From NCBI GenBank assembly GCA_030770425.1, contig JASJFT010000062.1, forward strand, positions 1 through 64,000: a stretch of DNA of 64,000 nucleotides, given 5' to 3'. The translations under genes were made by a program, and so were the position numbers. The stretch is from Darksidea phi. Taxonomy: Eukaryota > Ascomycota > Dothideomycetes > Pleosporales > Lentitheciaceae. The first letter of the stretch is position 1. The number at the start of each line of letters is the position of its first letter. Of this stretch, positions 47,641 through 59,772 are shown one piece after another. Under the pieces are notes generated by a model. It did not search any database. It saw nothing but the letters and a program-made list of their open reading frames with translations, and was not told where the DNA came from.

Positions 47641-47750
47641 AGAGGGGCCGCACGAAACATATTACGAGTTTGTACACAGTGGAGGTGCTATACCCACATC
47701 TTATACACGATAGTAGAGCTATAGAGCTATATATAGTACTATCGATCGTA
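47641..47750 (+). mobile_element. Family A element fragment
   Basis: CACGAAACATATTACGAG, TTTGTACACAGTGGAGGTGC and ATACCCACATCTTATACACG match the 23.5 kb copy and the arms of the 18.05 kb element. Confidence 0.65.
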
Positions 47751-47929
47751 AGCGACGAGGTGATATTTCGAATATTAACGAGCGATAAGCAATGATATGT
47801 GCTGCCGAGCCGTAGAGCATTAGGAGACTCCAATAGCGGTAGCGATGAGTTAGCATACCTATACTGCCGCCTATAGTACAAAAATTGCCTACGGTGATAC
47901 TAGCATCCTACTCACATCTATCTCCTATC

Positions 47930-48079
47930 TCCAGCTAGCTTCCTACTATATACTACGTATTCTAATAGCCTTCGAAAGGAAATATAGCTTAAGGTTATTT
48001 AATTTAGTAGATAATCTTATTAGAGGTAGAGATTGTTGTCTGCTAGGACAGTGTCCACAGACTTCTGAAATATGACTGT
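47930..48079 (+). mobile_element. Family B MITE-like element, copy 3
   Basis: AAGGTTATTTAATTTAGTAG through GACTTCTGAAATATGACTGT aligns with the antiporter-intron copy. Its end, read inverted, is ACAGTCATATTTCAGAAGTC. Confidence 0.7.
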
Positions 48080-48859
48080 AGTCGCCCATAGCAACTTTAA
48101 AGCACATGTACACCAGACATTTGAACCAAACCTCCTCTCCCATCTCTTCTTACATGCTCTCTCTTGCGTCCTTTGGGCTATCGCTTTTACGTCGAAAGCT
48201 CTGTATTTTAGACACAGGCTGCACCTTGATAACGCCCGCGGCATCTACTTCAGGTGATTATAAGAGTTAGTCGCCTACGCGGTATCTACACACCTCTTCT
48301 AGCCCTATAAGGACAGTACACTGCATGACGTGCATAGCGCCCAGTTATATCACGACGGATCCGCTATCTGGAGATCTTGTTCAACTGAGTCGCCCCATCG
48401 CATGGACCAGGCGAATGCGGCATAGCCAAGCAAGGCGTTTAACCCCTTTTAGGGGAGAGCGCCGCGTAGTGAATACAGAAGTCGTGGATTATATGATCGC
48501 ATTTTCGCGATAGGTTGTCCGCGAGAGTGCATCCGCTGTCAGTGTGGGGAGCTATGCAACGCTAACCTTAAGAGGAGAAGAAGTCCCCGAAGCGTTCTTA
48601 TCGTCGATAACGAATGGCGTCGCCTTGGACACCACGCAATTGCTTTCGAGCGGTGCGAAGACCTTAGTCTCTATGATTATCAATTGTCCACGCTATTGCA
48701 GGCGTAGACATAGGCTACTATTCTTTGTTAGTCGCGTCGCATGTGGCCTGTCGATTGATCTGCATTGGACCTATAATACCCCTCTAATACCCCTCTGCTC
48801 TCACGTCAAGCTTCGTGATCAGCATTATATCCAGTTTCACATTGTTCAGTTCACAAACA

Positions 48860-51082
48860 ATGACTCTTGAACGTCTCAAACAGACAGCGGCCCACGTTAC
48901 TGGACTAGGCCAGCCGCCACATCCTTTCGACCCTCTCTCTGAGACCGAAATCGAACAGGCTGTTGCGATTGTTCGGAAGGAGTACAATAACGTCTTCTTC
49001 AATGCCGTCACACTATGGGAGCCTCGTAAGGCGGATATGATGAAGTGGATCAAAGATCCAGAGCACACTCTCCGACCGCACAGAGTCGCAGATGTTGTGT
49101 GCATCGGAAAGGGAAGCAAAGTGTTTGATGCGATTGTGGATCTGACAGAGGGCAAGATAATTAGTTGGGAAACGACTGAAGGTGTTCAGCCATTGGTATG
49201 AGGTCCATATTTCATTGAGCCTTGAGATGGGTATGCTAACAACTGATCGAGATTACCATGGAAGATCTACAAATCGTGGAAAGCATCGTGCGCAAAGACC
49301 CCAAGGTGATCGAACAGTGCGGCATCATTGGTATACCACCGGAAGACATGCACAAGGTCTACTGCGACCGTAAGTACAACATTCAGTTGAAAAGAAGGGT
49401 CATTGCTAACCACTAGCTAGCCTGGACCATCGGCTTCGACGAGCGCTTTGGAACCGGTGTGCGCCTGCAACAAGCTTTGATGTACTACCGCCCACATGTG
49501 GACGACAGTCAATACAGCTTCCCCCTTGACTTCTGCCCCATCTACAATTCCGATACCCAAGAGATCATCCACATCGATATCCCGCCAGTACGCCGCCCAG
49601 TATCCACGGCTCCACCGAACAACTATCATGCGGCTGCTATTGAGAAAGAAGGCGGGTTTCGAAACGATCTGAAGCCGATCAATATTACACAGCCAGACGG
49701 TGTCTCATTCACCATGGATGGACGGTATATCTCGTGGCAAAATTGGAAGATGCATATTGGCTTTAACTATCGCGAGGGTATGGTGCTCTCAAATATCACA
49801 TTCAACGACAAAGGTGTTGAGCGGGACACGTTTTGGAGGCTGTCACTTGCCGAGATGGTCGTCCCATACGGCAACCCAGAGCACCCACATCAACGAAAAC
49901 ACGCGTTTGACTTGGGCGAGTACGGAGGTGGCTATATGACTAACTCACTTAGTCTGGGCTGCGACTGCAAAGGTGCCATTCACTACCTCGACGCCGCATT
50001 CGTGAACCGTGCTGGAGCCGCCACGACGATAAAGAACGCAATTTGCATCCACGAGGAAGATGCCGGTATCCTTTTCAAGCATACTGACTTCCGAGATAAC
50101 AGCTGTACCGTGACCCGTGCACGCAAACTGGTCATTTCGCACATCTTCACCGCCGCCAACTACGAATACTGTGTATACTGGATCTTCCATCAAGACGGCA
50201 CTGTGCAGCTCGAGATTAAGCTCACCGGTATCCTGAACACTTACGCGATGAACCCAGGCGAGGACCTTCACGGCTGGGGCACTGAAGTCTACCCCGGCGT
50301 CAACGCGCACAATCACCAACATCTCTTTTGCCTGCGTATCGATCCCAACATCGATGGCCCTGACAACACCGTTTTCATGGTTGATGCGGTACGTGGTGCT
50401 GGCGAAGTCGGCAGTGCGGAGAACAAGTACGGCAACGCGTTCTATGCGAAGAAGACAAAGCTTGAAACTCCTGAGCAATCGAAGACCAACTACAATGGCG
50501 CTACGAGTAGGACGTGGGAGATGAGTAATGAGAACAAGCTCAACCCGTATAGCAAGAAGCCTGTGTCATATAAACTTGTGAGCAGGGAGGTTCCAGAACT
50601 TCTGCCCAAGGAGGGCGGTTTGGTATGGAAGCGTGCTGGTTTTGCTCGGCATGCTGTGCATGTTACAAAATGTAAGTTGACGTCCCACCTCCTAGACCTA
50701 TGCTAACTCCCACTCAGACGATGACGCACAAATCCACCCCGCAGGCCGGCATGTCCCGCAAACCTCGGGCGAGCCTTCACAAGGCCTTCCTGCCTGGATA
50801 GCGCAAAACCCCAATGCCAGCATTGTAAACACTGATGTTGTCCTCTGGCACACTTTCGGCATCACGCATTTCCCTTCGCCGGAAGACTTCCCTGTGATGC
50901 CTGCTGAGCCAATGACGTTACTCCTCCGACCGAGAAACTTCTTCACGAAGAACCCTTGTTTAGATGTGCCGCCGAGTTATTGTAGTGTGCCGAGTGGTGT
51001 AAAGCAGGGTGGTACGTTGGTAGACAAGATTTCACAGTTAGCTTTCGGCGAGAGGAAGAATGACGAATGTTGTGCGAAGTAG
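48860..51082 (+). CDS. Copper amine oxidase
   Basis: Oxidises primary amines to aldehyde, H2O2 and ammonia, allowing amines to serve as nitrogen source. Four exons, 48860-49195, 49252-49369, 49421-50671 and 50718-51082, give 689 residues. Catalytic features: the TPQ precursor Tyr in AANYEYCVYW (Y399); the catalytic base Asp in HAFDLGEY (D315), exactly 84 residues before it as in bacterial AGAO; Cu ligands HQH (H450, H452); and the third His region GITHFPSPEDFPVMPAEP near the C-terminus. Conserved LSLAEMVVPYG and NSLSLGCDC are present. The end is ECCAK, which is not a peroxisomal PTS1, and I see no signal peptide. The ATG chosen is the first in frame. Confidence 0.95.
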
Positions 51083-51621
51083 ACGGGGAAAAGACCCGGA
51101 GATGACGAACGTACATATAATAGTAGGAAGGCAGGTTGCTATTTAGGGTGCAAGGAGAATGCTTGTGTGTATAGCGATACTATTTCTTCCCCGGCTTCCC
51201 CAATGCGGGCTAGCGCCTTCTTTCCAATTGGTCCAATGTTGGAGTTTCTACTTTTCAACCCATTCTCATTCGTGTTATTTTGCTGTGCATAAGCTTAGAG
51301 ACAGCTGTTGTTGAATAAGAAAGCATTACCATATTCAAGATCGGATGTTGCATAATCCTTGCGACTGAAGCCGAGGGACCGACCCATGTGCCCGGTCTAG
51401 TGCCCGCGTCCCCCACGCGAGAAATCCATATCTAACGGTCAAAGCTCCTGTCCGAACGACAACTCACTCACCGTCGAACTGACTCTCGACATTGTCATGA
51501 TATATATCCTTCGCCATCTGCTCCCCTCTCGTGATTGATTATCTTTACACAACCAATGGATTCCCGGTGAAGGATGTGCCATTCCTTAACACTTCTACTG
51601 CCGTAGACCCACCCTCCAACA
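51083..51621. other. Spacer with promoter of the mitochondrial carrier gene
   Basis: 539 bases without a gene: the 3' flank of the amine oxidase, then the upstream region of the carrier. Nothing specific recognised. Confidence 0.5.
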
Positions 51622-52718
51622 ATGCCCCGCGCCCTCCCACCTCTCGAAGGACCTACGAAACCGGCCACCGCCACCGTAACCAACCTGCCTCCCGCGCTCG
51701 TCGAGTCCATAGCGGGTTTCAGTGCCGGCGTAATCTCATGCCTCACCGTGCACCCGCTCGACCTGTTGAAGAACCGGCTTCAACTCAACACTACCTCGAA
51801 ATCGCGGCGCGGCGACTCGTTCCGGATACTAAGGCATGTGGTACGAGATGAAGGCGGCTTGAGGGCGCTGTATAGGGGCCTGTGGCCCAACATGCTGGGA
51901 AATAGTTTGGGGTGGGGTTTATACTTTCTGTTCTATGGCAGGGCGAAGGAGATCCTGCAGAAGAGGAGAGGAAAGGGTGAGCATTTAGGGAGTGCAGAGT
52001 TCTTTGGGGCTAGCATCTTTGCCGGTATGCATCATCTCTTTACATACATCGGACCAGAGAGCGAGGGTAGAGAGGTTGCTGATACCGTTTGCGAACAGGC
52101 CTCCTCACAGGCGCTTGTACAAACCCCATCTGGGTGGTGAAAACGCGCATGCTCGAACGCGGTGCAAACCATCCCTCAGCCTATAAATCCATGGCCGAAG
52201 GTCTCGCCCACGTCTACTCCACTCGCGGCTTGAAAGGCCTCTGGGCTGGCTTCATTCCCTCAACACTCGGCGTCGCGCACGGTGCGGTTCAATTTGCAAT
52301 ATACGAGAAGATGAAGCACCGGCGTGGCCAGCAGCTCGGTGGTCAGGAAAGATTGACCAACTGGGAATATATATATATGAGCGGTGGGAGTAAATTGATC
52401 GCTGGTGCGATAACGTATCCGTATCAGCCGATTCGGGCTAGAATGCAGCAGTATAATGCGGCAAGCCAGTATACTGGGTTGTTAGATGTTTTGAGGAAGA
52501 CGTGGAGGAACGAGGGATTTCTGGCTTTCTATAAAGGGTACGCGCTGATCGGTGATTTGAAGCTCCAGAATTGGGGACACTAACGCCACTACAGAGTTGT
52601 CCCGAACACACTACGAGTTATACCCACGACGATCGTTACGTTTGTTGTATATGAGAATACGAAGATCTTTTTGCCGAAGGTGTTTGAAGGGGACGAACTG
52701 GCACATGAGGAGGACTGA
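51622..52718 (+). CDS. FLX1: Mitochondrial carrier, FLX1/folate-FAD type
   Basis: Inner-membrane solute carrier (SLC25) most like yeast Flx1 and SLC25A32, linked to mitochondrial FAD supply. Three exons, 51622-52024, 52099-52537 and 52595-52718, give 321 residues. The three carrier repeats each show the signature: HPLDLLKNRLQ; NPIWVVKTRML, where Trp replaces the acidic residue as in this subfamily; and YPYQPIRARMQ. Six membrane helices are evident, and the last exon restores RVVPNTLRVIPTTIVTFVVYE. Substrate is inferred from subfamily motifs only. The final residues are acidic. Confidence 0.9.
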
Positions 52719-52940
52719 AGCTGTGTTCACCTTCGTTCCTTAGGAAAGCGAAGAGGAGGACGACACGTGGACAATCAGGCAGTACATCGATAGATGATTT
52801 CTGTAGGATGAATTCTCTGGCGTCGGGAAAGAAAGGCTACGAAAAGATAGATCGACGGATTAATAAATAGCGGTTTCTGTGGCACGGGCGGAGGTCAGTG
52901 CATGACTTAACTAGGGTGAATCAATACCTAACATGGTAGT

Positions 52941-53041
52941 ACAGTTATATTTCAGACCTATCAGTATACGTAGTACATAGAACTTCGTAGTTCTTAAAGG
53001 GTTTTGTTAGGAGACTAGTGTACGCAAACTTATGCTCTATT
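52941..53041 (+). mobile_element. Family B element, internally deleted copy
   Basis: Starts ACAGTTATATTTCAGA then jumps directly to CTATCAGTATACGTAGTAC and ends with ACTTATGCTCTATT. Compared with the 53559 copy it lacks the AGCAGAAACCTACACAGC middle block. Confidence 0.65.
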
Positions 53042-53171
53042 GCTGTAATTCGGTCGCTATTGTCTCGTGCCTTCCAGTGATCGGGGTAGCATGCACCTGT
53101 TTATTGTTTACACTTCTATTAATCGCCCCTGGGGTATTACAATCGCGATCCGGCTTCAACTAGGCTGCCGC

Positions 53172-53411
53172 ATGGAACCTGTCGAAGCCAATAGTATCAG
53201 CACTACTATCGATCAATCCCCCATGTCTCCGCTGTCGAAACTCTCCAAAATCGCGATCAAGCGCAACGCCGGGCTCGCCACTGATACCATATCTGGGGAC
53301 GGATCCTCGATATTTGCATTATCGAATCCCCGGTTTCGGAGCAAGTCTGGCAGCTTACGTTCGCTTTTCAACCGACATCGTGAGAAGCCATGCGAGGCCT
53401 TTGATGCTTAA
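53172..53411 (+). CDS. Small ORF between two family B repeats, unknown
   Basis: 79 residues from MEPVEANSIS to EKPCEAFDA, Ser/Arg/Lys-rich with SPMSPLSKLSKIAIKRN. The frame stays open upstream to 53067 without changing character. I recognise no family. Its composition looks more protein-like than the surrounding shadow frames, but length alone does not prove it. It could be a gene fragment carried or trapped between repeats. Confidence 0.25.
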   Translation: MEPVEANSISTTIDQSPMSPLSKLSKIAIKRNAGLATDTISGDGSSIFALSNPRFRSKSGSLRSLFNRHREKPCEAFDA

Positions 53412-53558
53412 TGACCGTGCTTGTTATCATGCAAAGATTTCTTGGGTCCGTCTGTTGGCTCCAAAGCGTTATTTGGTGGTACAACCACGAGTTGGGGTAA
53501 CGCCATCCGGAGATCGGCTGTGAGACTTATGGAGCATACATGCTATAAACTCAACTTT

Positions 53559-53745
53559 ACAGTCATTTTGCAGAAGTCTCTGTATGCTGTGCTAGCAGAA
53601 ACCTACACAGCAATTTAAATTCAATAACCTCTAGCCAGTATTATTTATCGGAAGCTATCAGGATATGTAGTACATAGAAGAACTACGTGGCACCTAATGG
53701 GTTAATCGATGTAAAAGACTGGTGCGCATAGACTTATGCTCTATT
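53559..53745 (+). mobile_element. Family B element, longer copy
   Basis: ACAGTCATTTTGCAGAAGTC, then GCTGTGCTAGCAGAAACC, CTACACAGCAATTTAAATTC, CTATCAGGATATGTAGTAC and ACTTATGCTCTATT. It is the fullest family B copy in the window and the one that links the short copies together. Confidence 0.7.
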
Positions 53746-54244
53746 ACGTAGTGTAAGCTTTTTTGCACAAATACAAAGGCCAAGTCTTCCGTCTTCTTCG
53801 AAGTGAATTACGCTGGTCAGGAAACACGTCTAAATACAATCGGTCACTTTCCTGTATATCATATCATGCATTTATTCTGCAGCGCATGTATGATTCTGAC
53901 GGTTGAGCGTATCTAAAGCGATGGTGGCATTGATTGCCGCACTATAGAAGCTGCGCTGTTTTGGGACATGCGACGTAGGTGGCATGGCAACAAACGCTTG
54001 CCCATAAGATGATTACCACTCTCCACTCCTAAGAAAGTGAGCGAGGTCCGTGCGATTGCTCCTTCCTCTGGACATCGATGTCTGCAGTCACTAGGCCTAC
54101 ACGTGATCACGCGTATCTGCCAGCCTTACACAACCAGCTCAGCCTCCGCCACTTCTGCCCCACTAACTCATCACCCCTCCATTACTCTCCGTTACTTTCA
54201 ATTTTAACTCTCAACTACCTTCGTCGAAACACATTCCGCACAGA

Positions 54245-57200
54245 ATGGCGAGGTACGTCGTGCAAGTAGTCGTACCCGACGGCCGCACGTTTCGTCTTCT
54301 TCTCATCCTTTCGCCGGACCAGCTGTGCTCAGCCTTGCGGGACAAAGTTGAGAGCCGTCTATCTGCCCTCAATCTGGGTCTCACCTCATCAGATACGGAT
54401 ATCACCCTCCATCTGGACTCTGCGGATGGTCCTATACTTGATCCTGAGGACCTGCTCTCTGACGTCCTCCCTGACACTAAGGACGTAGTGTACGCCATTA
54501 TTGGTGGCGGAGTTGCTCCAGCGGGCCCTGCCACGCAGAAAGATTTGGTAACGTCTAATCAACAAGCCAGCCAGGCGGTCACCGGAAAGGCGGTTCGTGT
54601 CCGCGTCATTACACCAGAACTGGCCCGCTCTCAGCCGAATGTCAGTGCTATACCACTACTTCCAGAGAACGCAGTTACTTTCAAGAGCACACTCAACGAT
54701 CTCCAGGTCCAGGTGAAACGATATCTCGCCCTTGCTGTCGATGATGGAGAAGCCCATGAGGAGCTTCAAGATCTCCGCTGCAACTGCAGCTTTGCGCGCC
54801 AGATCGATGAGCATACAGCCCTTAGTGAGCATGCAATAGGAAATTCTGGGGCTCTCCACAATCTTGTCGTAGTCTATGGCGACAACCAGGCGGTGTGCCT
54901 TCCGGTCACTGAACCCACTCGGGCCGGCCTAAACGAGGCCTTGCACATACATCTGCCGACTGAGGCCGTGGGAAAAAAATTGTCATTTCTTGGGGGCATT
55001 CGGGACTTGCAAGCGGAAGGTAATGAAAATACGCGCTACCTGAAGCTCCCCGTCGTTGCTATGTGCTCCCTACAACGTCACCGCAATAGACTAGACAAAC
55101 AAGAGTCGGAATCTTCACCTCGCCAGTGGACTGTGCTGGACATGCATACGTCGGAAATGCCGATACACATCACTGCTCACAACCGTGATAAGACAATTGC
55201 AGCTATTGGTCTTGAGGACTGTATGGTGAATGGGGTACTTAACATCTATGCAGTCAAACGAACGACGTCAGAATGTATGCAGAACGTTCGGTCTGTTTCA
55301 CAAGGCAAAGATGCTATCTACCGACAAGATCTCGCTTGGTCACATCCTTTTGGGTATTCGGAGCGAGGTTTGGCCAACTTCCTATGCTCTCTCCGGATGT
55401 TCGCAAGCCTCACTCATACTAAGAACATGGAAGAATCTGAGCAGGACGCCATTCTCCACCTCTTTATGCTGCTCACCAAATTCCCACCGGCTGTTCGAGC
55501 TGTACATGTACTCATGAGGGGAGAGACACCTCATGCAGCAGAGAGAGCTGCGATCGTGCAGTGTGTATATGAGGTTCTCAAATCTGTCGTTCCGCTTCGC
55601 ATTGTCAACTCAAGTTCCCAACGGTTGCTGGAAGGGTCTCGTCTGCTCTTCGGTCTCATCCTCGAGAAAGCAAAGCACTTGAAGATCTCTATGCACGATC
55701 AAGAGGGTCAATTGCCGTACATGGGCACCGCCAAAGTGCATGAGCTTCGCAATCTCATCACTATGGAGGCTGTCCTCGATCCAATACAGACTGCAACAGG
55801 CTTGGTGGATCGGGGATTTTTCAATGCATTCAAAGAAGAAGGATTGCTTCGGTGGACCAATGAAAGCACCTTAAGCAAGACCAACTCGCTCGACAGGAAG
55901 CTCCATCGCGCTTGTCTGTTATCCGGGGGTGTCAAATCTTGTGTTGTCGGCTTTGACATCGATGCTGTCCATAATAGTGGTCGATACGCCGATCGAGGAG
56001 ACGTCAATAAGGTGATTTCGAAGGCCGAGTTCTCAGACTTGCAGTACCTTGCGAACCTCTGTGGGCGAAATAAGCTTGGGGTTCTCCATCCGTCCGCCCT
56101 CCCATCCGCCGATCCACCGGTGTTGACTCTCGATCGCGTAGGCTTTCTTGCTATGTATGTGGGCCGACAAGCCTGTGGTGAAGCTGGCCGAGACATCAAT
56201 ATGTTCCGTCCCACTAGCAGTGTGGTTGAGGAGGCAGTTGATGTTTCGATCATTACGCAAGTACTGGTCCCCATCCTCGAACGACGTAACGCCGATGGTA
56301 CTGCAATCTTCGAAGCATTCGGCGACCACACTCGCCAGGTCAAAGATCCTGAGGAAATCGTTGTGCTGTGCGTTGATGCTAGCGCTAGTATGGACGATCG
56401 TTGCGGGTTCATCGATGTGGAAGAGAACGAAGATGTAGTTGAAAATGAAGACGATGACTACGACGAAGACGTGAGTGATGTGGAGGGCGAAAAAAGCAGT
56501 GGTTCGGAAGCTGAAGATCCCCAATTTGATCGGCCCGCGTTAGACGAGTTGAAGGAGTATCTGTCCTCTCATGAGTCCTTTGATGACTTCCTTGCCATCA
56601 CCCAGACTGGAACTGACGACTATCATCGACACAAGAACGCGGAAAAGGTTCTTACTATTCTTCGTGCCCTCGTCCAGCAGTGCATTAAGGATAAGACCAA
56701 AACTCTAGAGAATTATCGACGCCGAGGAACAAACTACTTCTACCGGCAGCAATCGAACGTAATAGAGCGAGACCTTGCAACACTCCGAAACCGCAATATT
56801 CGGTTGCTTCAATACAAGGATGCTTTGGTTGCATTCTTGCTCTATCGTGCGGAGAACCGCGTGCTTGATGAGCCACTCACCTGGACGGTTGGCCAAGACG
56901 TCCCCCAGAACTCAAACAAGTCTACTCTGCCGTCCCATTGTAGCCCCAAATTCGAGATTCCCGCAGAGTTCCTTTGTCCAATTTCCACAGAGCTAATGGA
57001 AGACCCAGTAATCACAACCGATGGGTTCACGTACGAGAGGCGAAATATTGAACGATGGTTTCAAACTCATGAGACATCCCCTTGCACGAACTTGGTCTTG
57101 GTGAGTCTCGACCTGCACCCGAATTACGCTCTGAAGCAATCGATATTCAGATGGGTTGACGGAGTCGACATCGTGTCGAAATATACTTCCAATGGCGGCA

Positions 57201-59142
57201 ACATGAATGTGTGCTTCAAGTCTCCTCTCAGTACACTTACCACTGTCCTACCTTCCTTAATCTCCATGGAAGACCTCTATCAGAAGGCATTCCGAATGAG
57301 CAAGGCACGATATCCGACGTTCATCCTAAACCATCGCAATACCGTTTTGATTCCATCCGAAGAGTTGGCAATGCCCTATGTCAATTCTGTGGATCCTATT
57401 GTCGTTACACCTGTTGACGCAGGGGCGCGACCAACAGGAGGTGGTGGAAATGATGATTTGTGCCTCGTCAAAGTCTATATTGGTTATGAAAACACTGTGC
57501 TCTCCTACTGGGAGCCCAAGACAACGACCAAGACACTGGCTTCGATCGTCTTCCGGTACTATCGTCATGCCTTTCGTCAGAAACCCTGGCAGGTCGTGAA
57601 CGAACCGTTTACCATATGGACAGGCATGACCTACACCGGTGACAACCATTACCGGGGGTACACGCGAGATCACTGGGAACTACTGTCCCGTTACTTCACT
57701 CGCGAACATGCCACTGGTAAACTTGTCAATGAGCCCGTCTACAACAAAGAAGACGACGATGAGCAGGATTCAATGTTCCATCATGGCTTGCAACCCCTTG
57801 TACTTAAGGTACAATTGAGTGGTACGCCTGCACGTCCTAACCATAAGACCCTGACCCGAATTGGGGTTCTTAAGCAGATGTTTGATGGATATGTTAACCG
57901 CTTGCTTGCCTATGGGTATCAGACGCACTTAGGACTTGTCACTTTCAGATCCACTGCGTCTCTGACTCAAGAGATTACCCACGCCATTGAGAACTTCCGC
58001 CATCAGCTCAACAACATCCGCGCCTCGGGTGATACAGCAATATGGGATGCCATCGCTCTCGCCCGCGACACGCTCTTGCAGTACGCCAACAAGTATCCGG
58101 AGGCCAAGTTGCGCATCATTTGTCTATCAGACGGAACTGATACAAATTCCAAACAGCAGGTCCACGATGTGGCGCTTGGTCTCATTCGCGATCGCGTTGT
58201 TGTAGATTCGTTCTGTCTGGGCGACGTCGATAACCAGGACCTCCAAACTCTTTCTTACCTTACTGGTGGTTACAAGTTCCAGCCAGATGAGATGGAGCAC
58301 GCCATGGCTATCTGTGAAATGGAGCCGGTTCTCTCGGGCCTCGAGCGTCCTGACGTTGTGCTCCCCAATTTGACGAAGCGGTTCCACTCTAATCCGATTC
58401 TTCACTTCGGGCGAGCCATGTCTAAGGTTCAAGTTGATGTGGTCACGAGAGACAATTTTCCGCAACGCAAAGAGCATCCTCTTCTCTCGGAGGCTTTCAT
58501 CGAGCTTGGGCACTTTGCCCGTGGCTCTAACATTGCGAATAGAAGTGACAGCAACTTGAGGTTAACACGCATTCACAATGAGATCCGCAATTCGGGAGCA
58601 AAGGTCCATCCGCACTACGACATATACATCTGCGAGTCGAACTTCTGCATGTGGAAGATCGTTATGCAGGGTAAGTCATCATGAACTGTTAACAAATTTT
58701 CAGTATACTGACATTTTGTCTAGGCCCACCCGGAAGTACCTACACGAACGCAACCTTCCTTCTCTACTTAGAGATGGGTGAAGACTATCCGACTTTCCCG
58801 CCCAAGTGCCGCTTCATGACTCCAATCTATCATCCCAACATTAACCGTCATGGCCGTATCTGTCACTCCATCTTCGATCGCAACTGGACTGTAGATACAA
58901 CTAGCAAAGACATCATCGATACCGTCTATTCGCTGTTGCTTGTGCCGGAGTTCAGCGATCCGATCAATACAGTGGTGACCCTCAACTTCCATTGGGACGA
59001 AGTCCAGTAAGAACCCCCGCTGCATCTTCCGGTAGTTCTATGCTAAAATTATATCACTAGGTTCAAAGAGGAAGCTCAGCGCCATATCGAGAAGCATGCC
59101 TCCAAAGACCGGACTCAGTGGAAGCGCGAGATCACTGCTTGA
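54245..59142 (+). CDS. vWA / U-box / ubiquitin-conjugating E2 multidomain protein
   Basis: Three exons, 54245-58670, 58724-59006 and 59061-59142, give 1,596 residues. The first exon alone is 4.4 kb with no stop. Visible parts: N-terminus to about 90 with a ubiquitin-like pattern of short strands; unassigned region to about 700; a vWA metal-site start VDASASM (D711, S713, S715); an acidic stretch; a U-box at about 905-980 (FLCPISTELMEDPVITTDGF, RRNIERWF); another unassigned region; the remaining vWA parts LGLVTF, SGDTAIWDA (T1264) and CLSDGTD (D1296); and an E2 domain from about 1440 with HPNI, GRICHSIF (C1522) and YPTFPPKC. U-boxes recruit E2s, so the protein probably ubiquitylates targets unaided. 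I know no characterised homologue; substrate and location are unknown. Confidence 0.9.
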
Positions 59143-59772
59143 GCGACAGCGTCAGAATTGCAACAGGTATGGAAATGGGGATGCGACACGGGGAGAACAT
59201 GAAAATTGAAGGGGTCTAGTGACCAGGCTCTCTAGATTGTTCATTTCACGTATTGAAATATGGATTCAATTTTTCGGTAGGGTATTACGAGTAGTAGCTA
59301 GCGAATGACAGAAACTATAGCAAAAGCTCACATGCCTCTTAGCACATGAATATATACCTCATTAGAGCCAATTATTTTCCTAGTACGTACGGTATAAATT
59401 CAGATTTCGCTCAACTTAGTCGTAGAGACTATGCAAGCTTTCTACATTATTTTCCTAGTTCGTAACGAATGGGAAAATGTCATTCAAGTCTTTGATAAGA
59501 GGTACCAAGAATCATACAAAATGACAGATTTGTAGGGTCACACAATACATAGGAATGGTATGACAGAACGCGAACAAAGGCTGGCCCGTATGAATGCTGT
59601 GGGTGAAAGCAGGCTCACGTGGTTTTGCGCTTATCGATAAGCGGGCGTTCGGCTCGGGATATTTTGAAGTGTCCAGATTGCAACTTGGACACTTCAACAC
59701 CACAATAATATACTCCGCCTTGTGCGAAGCCCACTACCATCCACTTACCTCCCACGATACTTACAATCCAAA
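59143..59772. other. Spacer between the E2 fusion gene and SEC72
   Basis: 630 AT-rich bases with 3' flank and promoter sequence. Near 59620-59700 the words AAGTGTCC and TTGGACACTT form a short imperfect palindrome upstream of SEC72. No gene seen. Confidence 0.5.

Larger units (their letters stand above)
47398..48859. other. Spacer with transposon remnants
   Basis: Contains a family A fragment (47641-47750) and a family B copy ending near 48079. From about 48.3 to 48.8 kb there is mixed sequence with only short frames. The last bases are the amine oxidase promoter. Confidence 0.55.
52719..54244. other. Spacer with two direct family B copies around a small ORF
   Basis: The two repeat copies (52941-53041 and 53559-53745) lie in the same orientation about 520 bases apart. 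Between them is an 80-codon ORF. The remaining sequence is AT-rich, then the promoter of the E2 fusion gene. Confidence 0.6.

Noticed and set aside
54245..58684. Reading the 1,479-codon frame as a complete gene
   Set aside because: It would stop just after a GTAAGT donor in the middle of the E2 domain. Splicing at 58670/58724 and 59006/59061 restores the whole E2 fold.
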